DNA of 64,000 nt from Pigmentibacter ruber (GTDB lineage Bacteria; Bdellovibrionota_B; Oligoflexia; Silvanigrellales; Silvanigrellaceae): NCBI RefSeq assembly GCF_009792895.1, contig NZ_WSSC01000001.1, positions 1,426,001-1,490,000 on the forward strand, read 5' to 3'. The notes under the pieces are model-generated. The model was given only the letters and a program-made list of their open reading frames with translations. It was not told the origin of the DNA and ran no database searches. Position numbers and translations under genes: made by a program. How positions within the stretch are numbered: the stretch's first letter is position 1; each line of letters begins with the position of its first letter. Below, piece by piece: positions 1 to 9,112 of this stretch.

Positions 1-714
1 TGGTACAATAAAAAACTGCATGTTTTAAATGATATTAATTTAGTAGTGAAAAAAGGGGAAGTTGTTGTTGTTTGTGGCCCCTCAGGTTCTGGAAAGTCTA
101 CTCTTATCCGCACTGTTAACGCTCTTGAAACCGTGGATGCCGGTGAACTTATTGTGGATGGTATTAAAGTAACAGATCCGAAAATAAATTTAAATACATT
201 ACGAGGAGAAATAGGGTTTGTCTTTCAGCAGTTTAATCTTTACCCACACTTAACAGTTTTAGAAAATATAACACTGGCTCCCATAAAAGTTAAAAAAGTA
301 AACAAATCTGAAGCTGAAAAAATAGCTCTTGATTTACTTAATAAAGTAGGTCTTGATAATAAAAAAGACTCCTATCCGGCACAACTTTCTGGTGGCCAGC
401 AACAAAGAGTAGCTATTGCACGTGGACTTGCCATGCAACCTAAAATTATGTTGTTTGATGAACCAACATCTGCTCTAGATCCTGAAATGATCGGTGAAGT
501 TTTGAAGGTTATGAAAGACCTTGCCAAGGGCGATATCACTATGATGGTTGTTACCCATGAAATGGGTTTTGCTCGTGAAGTTGCAAATAGAATAGTTTTT
601 ATTGATGCTGGAAAAATTGTTGAAGTTTCTGAACCTAATGATTTCTTTAATCATCCAAAATCAGAAAGAGCACAACAATTTTTAAAGCAAGTTTTGACAC
701 CAATGCAAGCATAA
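1..714 (+). CDS. Polar amino-acid ABC transporter ATPase (GlnQ/HisP type), 5'-truncated by window edge
   Basis: ATP-hydrolysing subunit of an amino-acid importer, acting on the cytoplasmic face of the inner membrane. The reading frame is open to base 1 (first residues [11 protein letters not shown]), so the gene starts outside the window and the GTG at 46 is internal. All ABC motifs are visible: Walker [11 protein letters not shown]-loop [14 protein letters not shown], signature LSGGQQQR, Walker [12 protein letters not shown] and H-loop VVTHEMGFA. The visible 237 residues nearly equal the usual family length (about 240), so only a few are missing. It is followed after 14 bp by the binding protein and two permeases, which makes a complete importer operon. 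The exact amino acid cannot be read from sequence; Gln, Glu/Asp or a basic amino acid are typical for the family. Confidence 0.95.
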   Translation, partial: WYNKKLHVLNDINLVVKKGEVVVVCGPSGSGKSTLIRTVNALETVDAGELIVDGIKVTDPKINLNTLRGEIGFVFQQFNLYPHLTVLENITLAPIKVKKVNKSEAEKIALDLLNKVGLDNKKDSYPAQLSGGQQQRVAIARGLAMQPKIMLFDEPTSALDPEMIGEVLKVMKDLAKGDITMMVVTHEMGFAREVANRIVFIDAGKIVEVSEPNDFFNHPKSERAQQFLKQVLTPMQA

Positions 715-728
715 AAGGAGATTTTTTC

Positions 729-1541
729 ATGAAATTAATGAGCAGAAAATTTTTTATATCTATTATTTCTTTAATCCCTCTTCTATATGTAACAAATGTT
801 CAAGCTGATGTTAATGAAATAAAGAAAAAGAAAACTCTTATAGTTGGTGTGAAAGACTCCTTATACCCATTTGGATTTGTAAATGAAAAATCTCGCACTT
901 TAGAAGGCTATGATATAGATTTTGCAAAGGAAATCGCTGATAAATTAGGAGTTAAAATAGAGCTAAAACCGGTAACATCTGCTAATAGAATACCATTATT
1001 GATGGAAGATAATGTTGATTTGCTTGCTTGTACAATGACAATTACACCAGAAAGAGCAAAACAAATAAATTTTAGTTATCCTTATTTTGTCTCTAAGCAA
1101 AAATTCATTGTTAAAAAAGGAACAGTGAAATCATTAAAAGATTTAGAAAACAAAAAAATTGGTACAACCAAAGGATCAACTTCAGAGCTGAATGCTGCAA
1201 AAGCAATTCCAAGCGCAAAAATACTTTCTTTTGATGATTATCCCCAAGCTTTTTTAGCTTTGCAACAAGGAAAAGTATTCGCAATAACTACTGATGAATC
1301 AATTTTAGCGGGAATACTTTCAAAAGCATCTAAGAAGGAGGATTTTGAATTACCTGCATTTGATATTTCTAAAGAGCCATATGGAATAGGTGTTAACAAA
1401 AAAAATCCAGAATTATTAAAAATAGTAAATCAAACATTAATTGAGATGGAAAAAAACGGAAAAGCTGATGCCACTTTTGCTAAATGGTTTGGTCCAAATT
1501 CTTCAGTTCCTTTAGTAAAAGACTTTAAAATCACCCCCTAG
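729..1541 (+). CDS. Periplasmic amino-acid-binding protein of the ABC importer (SBP family 3)
   Basis: Captures an amino acid in the periplasm and delivers it to the permeases encoded next. Residues 1-26 form a signal peptide (basic MKLMSRKFF, hydrophobic core, cleavage near VQA-DV). The mature part has the family 3 pattern: LIVGVKDSLYPFGFVNE near the N-terminus, LEGYDIDFAKEIADKLG, the DLLACTMTITPERAKQINFS hinge segment and the C-terminal ATFAKWFG. The 270-residue length is typical. Start: ATG 8 bp after AAAGGAG (714-720). The operon context with a GlnQ-type ATPase and GlnP-type permeases supports the role; the substrate is not determinable here. Confidence 0.93.
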   Translation: MKLMSRKFFISIISLIPLLYVTNVQADVNEIKKKKTLIVGVKDSLYPFGFVNEKSRTLEGYDIDFAKEIADKLGVKIELKPVTSANRIPLLMEDNVDLLACTMTITPERAKQINFSYPYFVSKQKFIVKKGTVKSLKDLENKKIGTTKGSTSELNAAKAIPSAKILSFDDYPQAFLALQQGKVFAITTDESILAGILSKASKKEDFELPAFDISKEPYGIGVNKKNPELLKIVNQTLIEMEKNGKADATFAKWFGPNSSVPLVKDFKITP

Positions 1542-1575
1542 AAATATAAACAATTAAAAATTTAGGAATGGTTTT

Positions 1576-2289
1576 ATGTCATCTTACCAATTTGATTTCT
1601 CCATCCTACTAACTGAAAAATATGCAAAAATGTTAGTAGAAGGCCTTGTAACAACAGTAGAACTTTCCGTTATTTCATGTGCTTTGGCATTTTTCCTTGG
1701 TTTGAATTTAGCCGTCATGCGTTTAGCTCATTTTGCTCCAATCAGGATATTTGCCCAGTGCTATCTGGAATTTTTTAGGAACACTCCTCTCATTGTACAG
1801 CTATTTTTTTGGTATTTTGGTTCTTATCAAGTGTTACCAACAGTAATTAATGATTGGCTAAACACTTTAAATTTCGAATTCGCAGCAGCAGTAATTGCTT
1901 TAACATTTTATACCTCAGCATTTATCGCTGAAGATATCCGTTCTGGAATTTCTTCCATTCCAAAAGAACAAATGGAAGCTGCTAGAAGTAGCGGATTTTC
2001 ATATGTCAGATCCATGCACTATATTATACTCCCACAAGCAGTACGTTTGACAATCCCTCCTTTGATAAACCAATTTTTAAATCTAGCAAAAAATTCATCT
2101 ATGGCGATGGTTATTGGTGTTGCGGAAATTACTTATCAAGCAAGGCAAATTGAAAGCCAGTCGTTCAAAAGTTTTGAAGCCTTCTTTGCTGCTACTTTAA
2201 TTTATGTTTGTTTTTCCTTTGTTATTTCAGGATTAATAACAATTTATGACAAAAAAGTTCTAAACCCAATTGGCAAAGGAACTGTTTGA
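1576..2289 (+). CDS. Amino-acid ABC transporter permease (HisM/GlnP family), first of two
   Basis: Inner-membrane channel subunit of the amino-acid importer. It has about five hydrophobic segments and the family's cytoplasmic coupling (EAA) loop, seen as EQMEAARSSGFSYVRSMHYIILPQAVR, preceded by AFIAEDIRSGISSIP. Conserved FFRNTPLIVQLFFWYFG marks the HisMQ/GlnP class. Length 237 is normal. Start ATG at 1576 follows TTAGGAATGG. Two base pairs separate its stop from the ATG of the second permease at 2291, so translational coupling is likely. The pair presumably forms a heterodimer. Confidence 0.93.
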   Translation: MSSYQFDFSILLTEKYAKMLVEGLVTTVELSVISCALAFFLGLNLAVMRLAHFAPIRIFAQCYLEFFRNTPLIVQLFFWYFGSYQVLPTVINDWLNTLNFEFAAAVIALTFYTSAFIAEDIRSGISSIPKEQMEAARSSGFSYVRSMHYIILPQAVRLTIPPLINQFLNLAKNSSMAMVIGVAEITYQARQIESQSFKSFEAFFAATLIYVCFSFVISGLITIYDKKVLNPIGKGTV

Positions 2290-2290
2290 T

Positions 2291-2992
2291 ATGGATAGTA
2301 TTTTTGATTTAAGTGTTATACAAAACAATTTTTTACAATTAATGATTGGGCGCTATCCAAATGGACCTTTAGGTGGTTTAGCTCTAACTATCATTCTAGC
2401 TTTTATATCTGTTTCTTTATCAATTATTGGCGGATTAATATTAGGTTTACTTTGTATATCACGAAATTCTTATATTAGAGTACCTGTTTCGTTTATAGTT
2501 AATTTAATAAGAGCAATGCCTTTATTAATGGTTATTTTTTGGATGTTTTTTTTGTTACCTATTTTAACTGGTGGGAAATTTCCAGAAAATGGAACTGTAA
2601 TTTGTGCTTTAACAATTTTTACTTCTTGTTATATTTCACAGATTGTAAAAGCAGGTATTGCAAGTATTCCAAAAGGTCAAACCGAAGCTTCAATCTCTAG
2701 TGGAATGACTTACTGGCAAACAATGCGATATGTTGTTCTTCCACAAGGGCTAAGAAATATGATTCCTTCTTTTGTTAACCAATTTGTTTCTTTAATAAAA
2801 GATACTTCTTTGGGATATATTGTAGGGGTTTCAGAGCTAACTCAAGTTGCACAACAGATAAATAATAGAACCCAGAACTATGCTGCAGAAATATTTATTT
2901 TCTTGGCTATAATTTATTTTGTTATTTGTTTTGCATTCACAAGCTTAAGTCGTTGGCTTGAAAAAACTTTAGCTTGGAAAAAATCTATTTAA
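2291..2992 (+). CDS. Amino-acid ABC transporter permease (HisM/GlnP family), second of two
   Basis: Partner permease of the importer. The start chosen is ATG 2291 (MDSIFDLSVIQ), which has AAAGGA about 8 bases upstream inside the end of the previous gene. A TTG at 2270 would give a longer form overlapping that gene and has no good ribosome site. The EAA loop reads GQTEASISSGMTYWQTMRYV, followed by VLPQGLRNMIPSFVNQFV, and LIRAMPLLMVIFWMFFLLP is the family's TM2 region. The gene ends 10 bp before the 3' end of the convergent dapD, with no hairpin terminator visible between them. Confidence 0.92.
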   Translation: MDSIFDLSVIQNNFLQLMIGRYPNGPLGGLALTIILAFISVSLSIIGGLILGLLCISRNSYIRVPVSFIVNLIRAMPLLMVIFWMFFLLPILTGGKFPENGTVICALTIFTSCYISQIVKAGIASIPKGQTEASISSGMTYWQTMRYVVLPQGLRNMIPSFVNQFVSLIKDTSLGYIVGVSELTQVAQQINNRTQNYAAEIFIFLAIIYFVICFAFTSLSRWLEKTLAWKKSI

Positions 2993-3002
2993 TTTTTAGC
3001 AA

Positions 3003-3929
3003 TTAAATAGGTATTCCCGTTTCGCGTAAAATATTGTTCAAACTTAATTTGGAATCACTTTTTGCACTCCGATAAGCAATAATATATGCACATTGAATAG
3101 GAACCTCTCCTCCTGGAAATGATTTCACTCTTGTACCAGCAACAACTACAGCATTTGGAGGAACAAAACCTCGATATTCTTTTTTCTCCGATGTCGTAAC
3201 ATCATAAATAGGAGTAGAAGAAGTTAATGATACATTTGCAGCCAAAACTGCTCCTTCACTCACAATAGTACCTTCAACAACAATCACCCTACTCCCTAGA
3301 AAAGCATTATCTCCAATCATCACAGGCTTAGCATTTTCAGGTTCTAAAACCCCACCTATTCCAACACCACCTGCTACATGAACATTTTTTCCAACTTGTG
3401 CACAACTACCCGCGGTAGCCCAAGTATCAATCATTGTACCAAGGCCAACCCAAGCACCTATATTAACAAAACTAGGCATTAAAATGGCACCTTTTGATAC
3501 ATAAGCACCTTCTCGTACAATAGAGCCATAAACAGAGCGAACTCCATAAGCTGCTAAGTCTTTTCGTACATCTAATTTATCGTGGTATCCCAAAGAACCT
3601 GCATGTACTCTCTCTTGTCCCATTATTTTTAAATTTCCATTCAACTCCCATTTAAAACTTTCAACAGTTCTAATTTTCATTGCAAATAAAATAGATTGCT
3701 TTACCCATGGATGAACAACCCATTCATTTAAATCACGCATTTCAACTTCGCCGCAGTTTGGACCTTCTCCTTTTGGAGAGGCAACCCTTAACGTACCATC
3801 TTCAAGATAACGTAAGCATTGATAAATAATTTCTTGAGAAGTTTTTCTTTGTAAAAGTTCATTGTCACTTACAAGTGTTTTAATATTATTTTCTAACTCT
3901 TCTAATTCTTGATACGATAATGAAATCAT
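3003..3929 (-). CDS. dapD: 2,3,4,5-tetrahydropyridine-2,6-dicarboxylate N-succinyltransferase
   Basis: Transfers succinyl from succinyl-CoA to tetrahydrodipicolinate in the succinylase branch of diaminopimelate/lysine synthesis; cytoplasmic, a trimer in known members. The central region is a left-handed beta-helix of hexapeptide repeats (AYVSKGAILMPSFVNIGAWV, VGKNVHVAGGVGIGGVLEP), and the GGVGIGGVLEP stretch is characteristic of the E. coli-type DapD. At 308 residues it is somewhat longer than the enterobacterial enzyme (about 274), mainly at the N-terminus. Its ATG overlaps the TGA of dapC (ATGA), indicating coupled translation with the enzyme of the next pathway step. Confidence 0.95.
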   Translation of the reverse strand: MISLSYQELEELENNIKTLVSDNELLQRKTSQEIIYQCLRYLEDGTLRVASPKGEGPNCGEVEMRDLNEWVVHPWVKQSILFAMKIRTVESFKWELNGNLKIMGQERVHAGSLGYHDKLDVRKDLAAYGVRSVYGSIVREGAYVSKGAILMPSFVNIGAWVGLGTMIDTWATAGSCAQVGKNVHVAGGVGIGGVLEPENAKPVMIGDNAFLGSRVIVVEGTIVSEGAVLAANVSLTSSTPIYDVTTSEKKEYRGFVPPNAVVVAGTRVKSFPGGEVPIQCAYIIAYRSAKSDSKLSLNNILRETGIPI

Positions 3930-5128
3930 AATTTAATTTCTCCAGAATTTATTTTTGCTTGCCATATTTTTAAACATTCAGATATTTTATCGACAGTTGG
4001 AACTAAAGCCATTCTAAAATTCCTGTTACAGGATTCACCAAAAACAGAACCTGGTGTTAGCATAATACCCGTTGTTTCCAAAATTTTATTCACAAATTCA
4101 AAATCAGATTGATAAGAATTTGGAACATTACCCCAGACATAAAATGTCGCACAACTAGGTAACACAGAAATATTATTTGTTTTGAAAAAAGCATCAACTA
4201 ATTCTCTTTTTTTAGCAAATATTTTGTTTCTTTCTCTAACATGATTTGTATCAGACCAAGCTGAAATTGCAGCTTTTTGAATAAAATCAGGAGTACCTAA
4301 ACCTACATTTAAACGATATTTTGCATATAAAGTTAACAATTCAGAATCACCTGCAATAAATCCAGAACGATATCCTGTCATACCACTTCTTTTACTCAGC
4401 GAAAAAAAGCATATAACATTTTTAAAATTTTCTTTACTTGAAATTTCTAGAAAAGAATTAGGACTATCATTTCCTTCATAATACATATCAATATAACATT
4501 CATCAGATAGAATTATAATATTATGTTCACAAGCCCATTTATATATTTTTTCCATTTGATTTTTTTTAATTACTGCACCTGTTGGATTATGTGGATAGCA
4601 TAACCAAATTGCAGCGATTTGATTTGTCAATTCCTGTGGAACTTCACTTGGATCAAAAATATAATTTTTTTCTGTTTTCAATGGATTAACATAAGGAATA
4701 CCACCAGCTAAAACAGTTCCAGCTTTGTAAACTGGATATCCTGGCTCAGGACTGATAATCATACGACGGATAGAAGAGGAATTTAATATAACATGAGGAA
4801 TATGAAATATAGCTTCCTTGCTACCATTAGATGAAATAATTTGGTTTTGAGCATTAATATCAATTGATAACCTATTTTTTACCCATTTTGCACAAGTTTG
4901 TCTTAATTGCAAACATCCAATATTTTGTGGGTATTGACTTACTGAATCAATATTTTCGATCAAGGCTTTTTTAATAAAATCAGGAGTAGGTTCTTTGGGA
5001 TCTCCTAAAGTGAAATCGAATACTTCAATATTTTGAGCTTCTAATTTACTTTTTATTTCATCATTTTTTGTTAAACCAAAAGGTCTCAATGCTAATAACC
5101 AAGAATTCATTTCATCTAATTTTGTCAT
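3926..5128 (-). CDS. dapC: N-succinyldiaminopimelate aminotransferase (class I PLP aminotransferase)
   Basis: Predicted to transaminate N-succinyl-2-amino-6-oxopimelate with glutamate to N-succinyl-LL-diaminopimelate. Fold-type I features are present: FDFTLGDPKEPTPDFIKKAL at the N-terminus, the substrate-binding region CYPHNPTG, the PLP-phenol Asp in ILSDECYIDMYYEG, and the PLP lysine in FFSLSKRSGMTGYRSGFIAG. SLSKRS...RSGFIAGD resembles known DapC proteins. The start chosen is ATG 5128 (MTKLDEMNSW), with a GGGG-containing ribosome site just upstream; an upstream in-frame TTG at 5158 would add 10 residues. The overlap with dapD strongly supports the pathway assignment over other class I aminotransferases. 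Confidence 0.9.
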   Translation of the reverse strand: MTKLDEMNSWLLALRPFGLTKNDEIKSKLEAQNIEVFDFTLGDPKEPTPDFIKKALIENIDSVSQYPQNIGCLQLRQTCAKWVKNRLSIDINAQNQIISSNGSKEAIFHIPHVILNSSSIRRMIISPEPGYPVYKAGTVLAGGIPYVNPLKTEKNYIFDPSEVPQELTNQIAAIWLCYPHNPTGAVIKKNQMEKIYKWACEHNIIILSDECYIDMYYEGNDSPNSFLEISSKENFKNVICFFSLSKRSGMTGYRSGFIAGDSELLTLYAKYRLNVGLGTPDFIQKAAISAWSDTNHVRERNKIFAKKRELVDAFFKTNNISVLPSCATFYVWGNVPNSYQSDFEFVNKILETTGIMLTPGSVFGESCNRNFRMALVPTVDKISECLKIWQAKINSGEIKL

Positions 5129-5156
5129 ACACACCCCGTACAAAAATTTTAAGTAC

Positions 5157-5172
5157 AAAGTTGTATAACTTT
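5157..5172. promoter_or_regulatory. Inverted repeat overlapping a possible dapC promoter
   Basis: AAAGTT-GTAT-AACTTT is a perfect 6-bp inverted repeat with a 4-bp spacer, 29 bp upstream of the dapC ATG. On the minus strand the centre reads TATACA, a fair -10 element, with TTGCTG 17 bp upstream as a weak -35. An operator over the -10 is plausible, but short AT-rich palindromes are expected by chance in DNA of this composition. Confidence 0.3.
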
Positions 5173-5200
5173 TTGTAATCTTAACAGCAAGAGAGTAATA

Positions 5201-5701
5201 TTAACTAGCTGATTTTTTCTTTGGATGTAAATTGCTTAGAAAAAAAAGATAACTATCTGGATTATGATCAAATTCTAAACGATTTTTACAATTAGGACAA
5301 AATCTTTCAGGACCATCTTCGTATTTTTTTAATCCTGGTTGGATATCAAAACCTACAACTAAATTGAATATATGTGTAGTATTATCATTTTCACAAACGT
5401 AACGCGCATCAAAAGATTCGACATAGGATTTCTTATTTATAAATTCTGGAACCATCGACAATTGATCAACAACAGGAAAGGAACAATTTATATAATGCAG
5501 TTCAACATCTTTTAATTTGTCTAAAGCTAAAACCCATTTACGCACACCACTACTGTTTATTCTATGCACACCTTTTAAATCTAAAAATAAAATATCGTGA
5601 TGCTTTTTATATAATTCACTAAAATCAGCATTTTCATCTACCATTCCTGATATTCTAACGTAGTCATCCTTTTCCCAATCAAAAGACAAGATATTCGTCA
5701 T
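5201..5701 (-). CDS. STAS-domain protein with C-terminal CxxC segment
   Basis: Residues about 5-105 resemble a STAS domain (anti-sigma-factor antagonist fold): alternating beta-alpha pattern, HDILFLDLKGVHRINSSGVR with the NSSG turn at the site where SpoIIAA-type proteins carry the phosphorylatable serine, and WVLALDKLKDVELHYINCS after it. Residues 107-150 add a segment with FCPNCKNRL, possibly half of a zinc-binding site; C104 could contribute. Its ATG overlaps the stop of the 98-residue gene upstream (ATGA), so the two are translationally coupled. A partner-switching or scaffold role is plausible, but no kinase/anti-sigma gene is adjacent. Function unproven. Confidence 0.7.
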   Translation of the reverse strand: MTNILSFDWEKDDYVRISGMVDENADFSELYKKHHDILFLDLKGVHRINSSGVRKWVLALDKLKDVELHYINCSFPVVDQLSMVPEFINKKSYVESFDARYVCENDNTTHIFNLVVGFDIQPGLKKYEDGPERFCPNCKNRLEFDHNPDSYLFFLSNLHPKKKSAS

Positions 5702-5994
5702 GCAGGTTCACCTGTAATACAATTAGAATTCATTCGTTCTATGATATGCGCACAAAACTTAGCAAGTTCTTCTGGCTTATCACAACAAGATATTAAAGTA
5801 CCTAATCTATGTGATAGAATAGTAGCAATTTCATCGGGTGGCAAAGAATCATTCATGACACCTTTTTTTATTAAATCATCTATTTCCATCGAAAGACGCC
5901 ATAATCTTACAGTTTCACCATCTGGAGCTTTAAGTTTTGAATTTTGCTTATCTTTTTCTTCTCTTTTTTTAGATAGTTGCACAATTGTTCCCAT
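5698..5994 (-). CDS. Small unknown helical protein coupled to the STAS-domain gene
   Basis: This 98-residue protein was not recognised. Its N-terminus is rich in lysine and polar residues (VQLSKKREEKDKQNSKLK); the rest looks helical (TVRLWRLSMEIDDLIKKG, DEIATILSHRLGTLISC, ELAKFCAHIIERM) with three cysteines and no signal peptide or membrane segment. A good ribosome site (AAGGGAG) precedes ATG 5994. It lies 22 bp after the exported repeat protein and overlaps the STAS gene by 4 bp. The conserved spacing points to a functional unit with the STAS protein; the role is unknown. Confidence 0.7.
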   Translation of the reverse strand: MGTIVQLSKKREEKDKQNSKLKAPDGETVRLWRLSMEIDDLIKKGVMNDSLPPDEIATILSHRLGTLISCCDKPEELAKFCAHIIERMNSNCITGEPA

Positions 5995-6016
5995 AACTTC
6001 TCCCTTAAGGTTTCTC

Positions 6017-8791
6017 TCACCATAATAACTTATCGGCTTCCTCTGGCATATTCTTTTTTAGCCATAAGTCTGCGGCATCTTTGACAATAGGGTCCTTAGC
6101 TTCTTTTTTTAACTTCTTATAAATATCAAGCACTTGCTTGTCTTGCTGTCCTCTGTTTTTTTCAATCCTTTGAGCATATTGTAACCACTCTTCACCAGCG
6201 TTTGCTATTCCCTTAGACTGTAAGTAAGGAAATAAGATTTTGTCATCAAAATTATTATCCGGATTTTTAAGAAAATATGTGAAAATAGCTTTCGCAAATC
6301 CTTTTTCGCAATTATATGATTTATCAGCTTTTTTTTCTTGCAAAAGATCTAACCATTCCTTACTTTCCTTTAAAGCTAGTATCTGAAACCAATTTTCTTT
6401 GTTGAAATTTGGAGAAGTTCTTAACATCCATGAGCAAAATGTCGGCGAAGAAAAAATTTGGTTAGGTTCTTTAAATAAGTCTTGTGAAACAGCTATATTT
6501 AACAGATTATTAGATGATTTTGATGCAAGTAAATCAAATTTTAAAAGTTCTCTTAAAGTCAATAAAGACCAAAAATCTTTATTTAAAATAAAATCAAGCT
6601 GAGCTTTTTCTACTTTTACAAGATCTTCTTTCCATTTTTCATTTGATTTTTTTAAACTATTATAAGCTTTTAGAGCATTTTCTACTGATGGATGAAACAT
6701 CATTTGATAAAACTCAGAATGCAATGGTTCTCCATCACCTCCAACTTCTGACTTCCGCATTTCATTCCAAATGGGAAAATCTTTAATAAATGCACTGCAT
6801 CTTAAAACTTTTAGTTTTTCTTCTTTTTCCCACTTTAGCCCTTTAACATAGTGATGATTATTTTTCTCTAAGGATAATATGGCCGCCTTATTTTTTTTAT
6901 AATAATCAAGGAGTTCAAAACAAGCATTTTCTGTAGCTAGAAACGTGCCCACAGAGAGCTCTAACTCTTTTAATCTACTGTCGAAAAGGGGTAAAAACTC
7001 ACTATCTGGAAATTCTTTTGCATAATTATCTATAGCTTTCTTTTGTTTTAAAGATTTTTCAACTACATTATTCTTATTATCTACTTCTGCTTCAGCCTGT
7101 AGGTTGTCCAAATCAACTTTTAACAAACAAGCTTTTGCTTGTTTCTTTAAAAGATCTCTCCCATCTTTAATCTTCTCTTGGACTTTTGCATATTCAACCA
7201 TACGTGCCCGTTTGCTTAAAGTGTTTTCATATAAGCAAAATAGACGAACTTGAGCATCCGTCGAAACGGGATGGTTATTAAATTTTCTTAAAAGCATTTC
7301 ATATTTATTTTTGGCTTTATCTCTTTCACCTTGTCTTTCAGCTATTTCAGCTAAGCGCAAATAAGCCCAAGGACCATATTCAGGATCTCCAATTAAATTT
7401 GTAAATCTTTCAAATCCCTTTTTTGCAATGTCATAATAACCCAACCAATAAGCAGTTTCTGCTCCATAAAATAAAGAACTTGGAACTTTCATTGCAAAAG
7501 GTTTTGAAAAAAGTTCCGCCCATGAATATGATCTTCGTGCCCATCTCAATAAATCTAAATCGAAATAAGCATTAGCAGATAATGTAAAAAGTAATGAAGA
7601 AATTTCAGGATGACCCTTTTTTAGAATTCCTGCAGCAATATATTCTAATGCTTTTCCTGGATCTTTGGCAATTAACATAGCAGAAGTTCTGAATAAATCT
7701 GAAGCTACTAAAAAGTCGGTATTATTTTTAGGAGATATAAAAACTTCACGTTTTACTAAAGGTCGGTCAACTATCTCAACTGGAGAACCTTCTGGAAGTT
7801 TTGGGTAATTAAAATAATCAAAATATTTTTCTAATCTTAAAGCAGCATTAAAAGCTCTCTGCCATAGTAAAATACCTTGATTCATGGCCATTGTATTTGC
7901 GTAAACTAATGGCATTACAGTTTGTATCCAAAGTAAAGAATCTAAATGCTCTGGAATGAAAGTTACTTTTGCTTTTTTTGTGCTAATTTTTGTTGAAACT
8001 TTGAAATAAACTGGATTTTCAAAAGCGTGTTTATAGACATTTTCTATCACTGTTGTTTTTTGTTTAGGCAAATACAAAGAATCATCTATCTGATTTGCAA
8101 CATATGCAAAAATAGCTCTAGCCATTGAGTAGTGATCTCCTTCTGTAAATTCTTGAGGAGAAGGAGGGCTTGTCTTTGCATTCCAAATATGTACGTCTTT
8201 AATTTCATTTGTGGCTAAATAAAGAAACAGAAATCCATGCATTATATTTACTTGAATTCTAGTAAGCGAATTTATAGGAACATTATCTTTTGCAAGATCC
8301 ATTTGCAAAAAAAACATACAATCATAAGCCTTTTGCAGACGCTCTTCTAACCAAAACCCTTGGCAAATATTTAGCCTAGAAATGTATTTATCATCACTAA
8401 TAAAATATCCTAAAACACCTAAATTATAAGCAGGGTAAAATATTTGGAGAGGTGGTCTTTTCAATTCAGGAGGAAATCCATGGATTAAAGATTTTTCTGG
8501 ATCTTTTTTAGATTCAAACCATCCTTTTGGTAATTCGCCTTTGGTACTACTCAAAAAATCTGCAATAAAATAAAATGATTGATAAATTTTATTGCGAACA
8601 TCTTCAGGTGGCATCTTTTCAAACGATTTGCTAGACATTTTCTCAATTTTTTTTAAGTCATCTTTATTTTCAGGGATGATATCTTCTGGAAGAAAAAGAG
8701 TTGGCCATTGTTGAGCAAACAAAAATTGCACGCCTATCAGTAGATTTAAAGTACTTATTATGAATAACTTTTTTATAATCTTAAAGAGCAT
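6017..8791 (-). CDS. Large exported tetratricopeptide-like repeat protein
   Basis: Predicted periplasmic or outer-membrane-associated protein of 924 residues. ATG 8791 is preferred (AGGA 7 bases upstream); a TTG at 8797 would add two residues. Residues 1-27 are a signal peptide (KIIKKLFIISTLNLLIGVQF...LFAQ). The body is almost entirely helical. In the middle, TPR-like helix pairs are clearest, e.g. AYWLGYYDIAKKGFERF and WAYLRLAEIAERQGERDKAK followed by a segment with NHPVSTDAQVRL, typical of exported TPR proteins such as YbgF/BamD-like scaffolds. No catalytic motif is visible. It sits between a flbD-like gene (63 bp upstream) and the 98-residue/STAS pair, so it probably belongs to one operon. 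A role as an envelope scaffold is inference only. Confidence 0.75.
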   Translation of the reverse strand: MLFKIIKKLFIISTLNLLIGVQFLFAQQWPTLFLPEDIIPENKDDLKKIEKMSSKSFEKMPPEDVRNKIYQSFYFIADFLSSTKGELPKGWFESKKDPEKSLIHGFPPELKRPPLQIFYPAYNLGVLGYFISDDKYISRLNICQGFWLEERLQKAYDCMFFLQMDLAKDNVPINSLTRIQVNIMHGFLFLYLATNEIKDVHIWNAKTSPPSPQEFTEGDHYSMARAIFAYVANQIDDSLYLPKQKTTVIENVYKHAFENPVYFKVSTKISTKKAKVTFIPEHLDSLLWIQTVMPLVYANTMAMNQGILLWQRAFNAALRLEKYFDYFNYPKLPEGSPVEIVDRPLVKREVFISPKNNTDFLVASDLFRTSAMLIAKDPGKALEYIAAGILKKGHPEISSLLFTLSANAYFDLDLLRWARRSYSWAELFSKPFAMKVPSSLFYGAETAYWLGYYDIAKKGFERFTNLIGDPEYGPWAYLRLAEIAERQGERDKAKNKYEMLLRKFNNHPVSTDAQVRLFCLYENTLSKRARMVEYAKVQEKIKDGRDLLKKQAKACLLKVDLDNLQAEAEVDNKNNVVEKSLKQKKAIDNYAKEFPDSEFLPLFDSRLKELELSVGTFLATENACFELLDYYKKNKAAILSLEKNNHHYVKGLKWEKEEKLKVLRCSAFIKDFPIWNEMRKSEVGGDGEPLHSEFYQMMFHPSVENALKAYNSLKKSNEKWKEDLVKVEKAQLDFILNKDFWSLLTLRELLKFDLLASKSSNNLLNIAVSQDLFKEPNQIFSSPTFCSWMLRTSPNFNKENWFQILALKESKEWLDLLQEKKADKSYNCEKGFAKAIFTYFLKNPDNNFDDKILFPYLQSKGIANAGEEWLQYAQRIEKNRGQQDKQVLDIYKKLKKEAKDPIVKDAADLWLKKNMPEEADKLLW

Positions 8792-8854
8792 CAGCAAGTC
8801 CTAATGTTATGCTAATGTCTTTCGGATCAAAATTTAAAAAAATACTCTAGATAA

Positions 8855-9112
8855 TTATGTCTTAGGGCAATCATTTCCCTCTTCTTTAATAATCTGCTTT
8901 GAAAAACAGTGTACTGAATTTTCAAAATTGGAATGTTCAGTGCTTTTTGAATAATTTTTTATGAGAGTTAATACATCTTCAATTTTTTCTTTAACAATGA
9001 TTCTTGCACCGTTCATTACGGTTATGGTAGTGTCTGGAATTGATTCTATCCATTGAATGTTCATGTGATTTAAATAAATATTTGATCCATCGATTCTAGT
9101 CAGCTTAATCAC
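8855..9112 (-). CDS. FlbD-family protein with extended C-terminus
   Basis: Residues 1-55 match the small FlbD family found in flagellar operons of many bacteria: MIKLTRIDGSNIYLNHMNIQ, then WIESIPDTTITVMNGARI and VKEKIEDVLTLI follow the usual pattern (MI.LTR..G....LN...I..IE..PDT.I.L.NG...VV.E...E). The usual family length is about 60-75, so the final 30 residues, with two cysteines (HCFSK, NDCPKT), are extra. The start is GTG 9112 with a perfect AAGGAGG seven bases upstream. It is not next to motA/motB or other flagellar genes here but heads a likely operon with the exported repeat protein and the STAS gene. Family assignment is fairly sure; function in this setting is open. Confidence 0.75.
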   Translation of the reverse strand: MIKLTRIDGSNIYLNHMNIQWIESIPDTTITVMNGARIIVKEKIEDVLTLIKNYSKSTEHSNFENSVHCFSKQIIKEEGNDCPKT

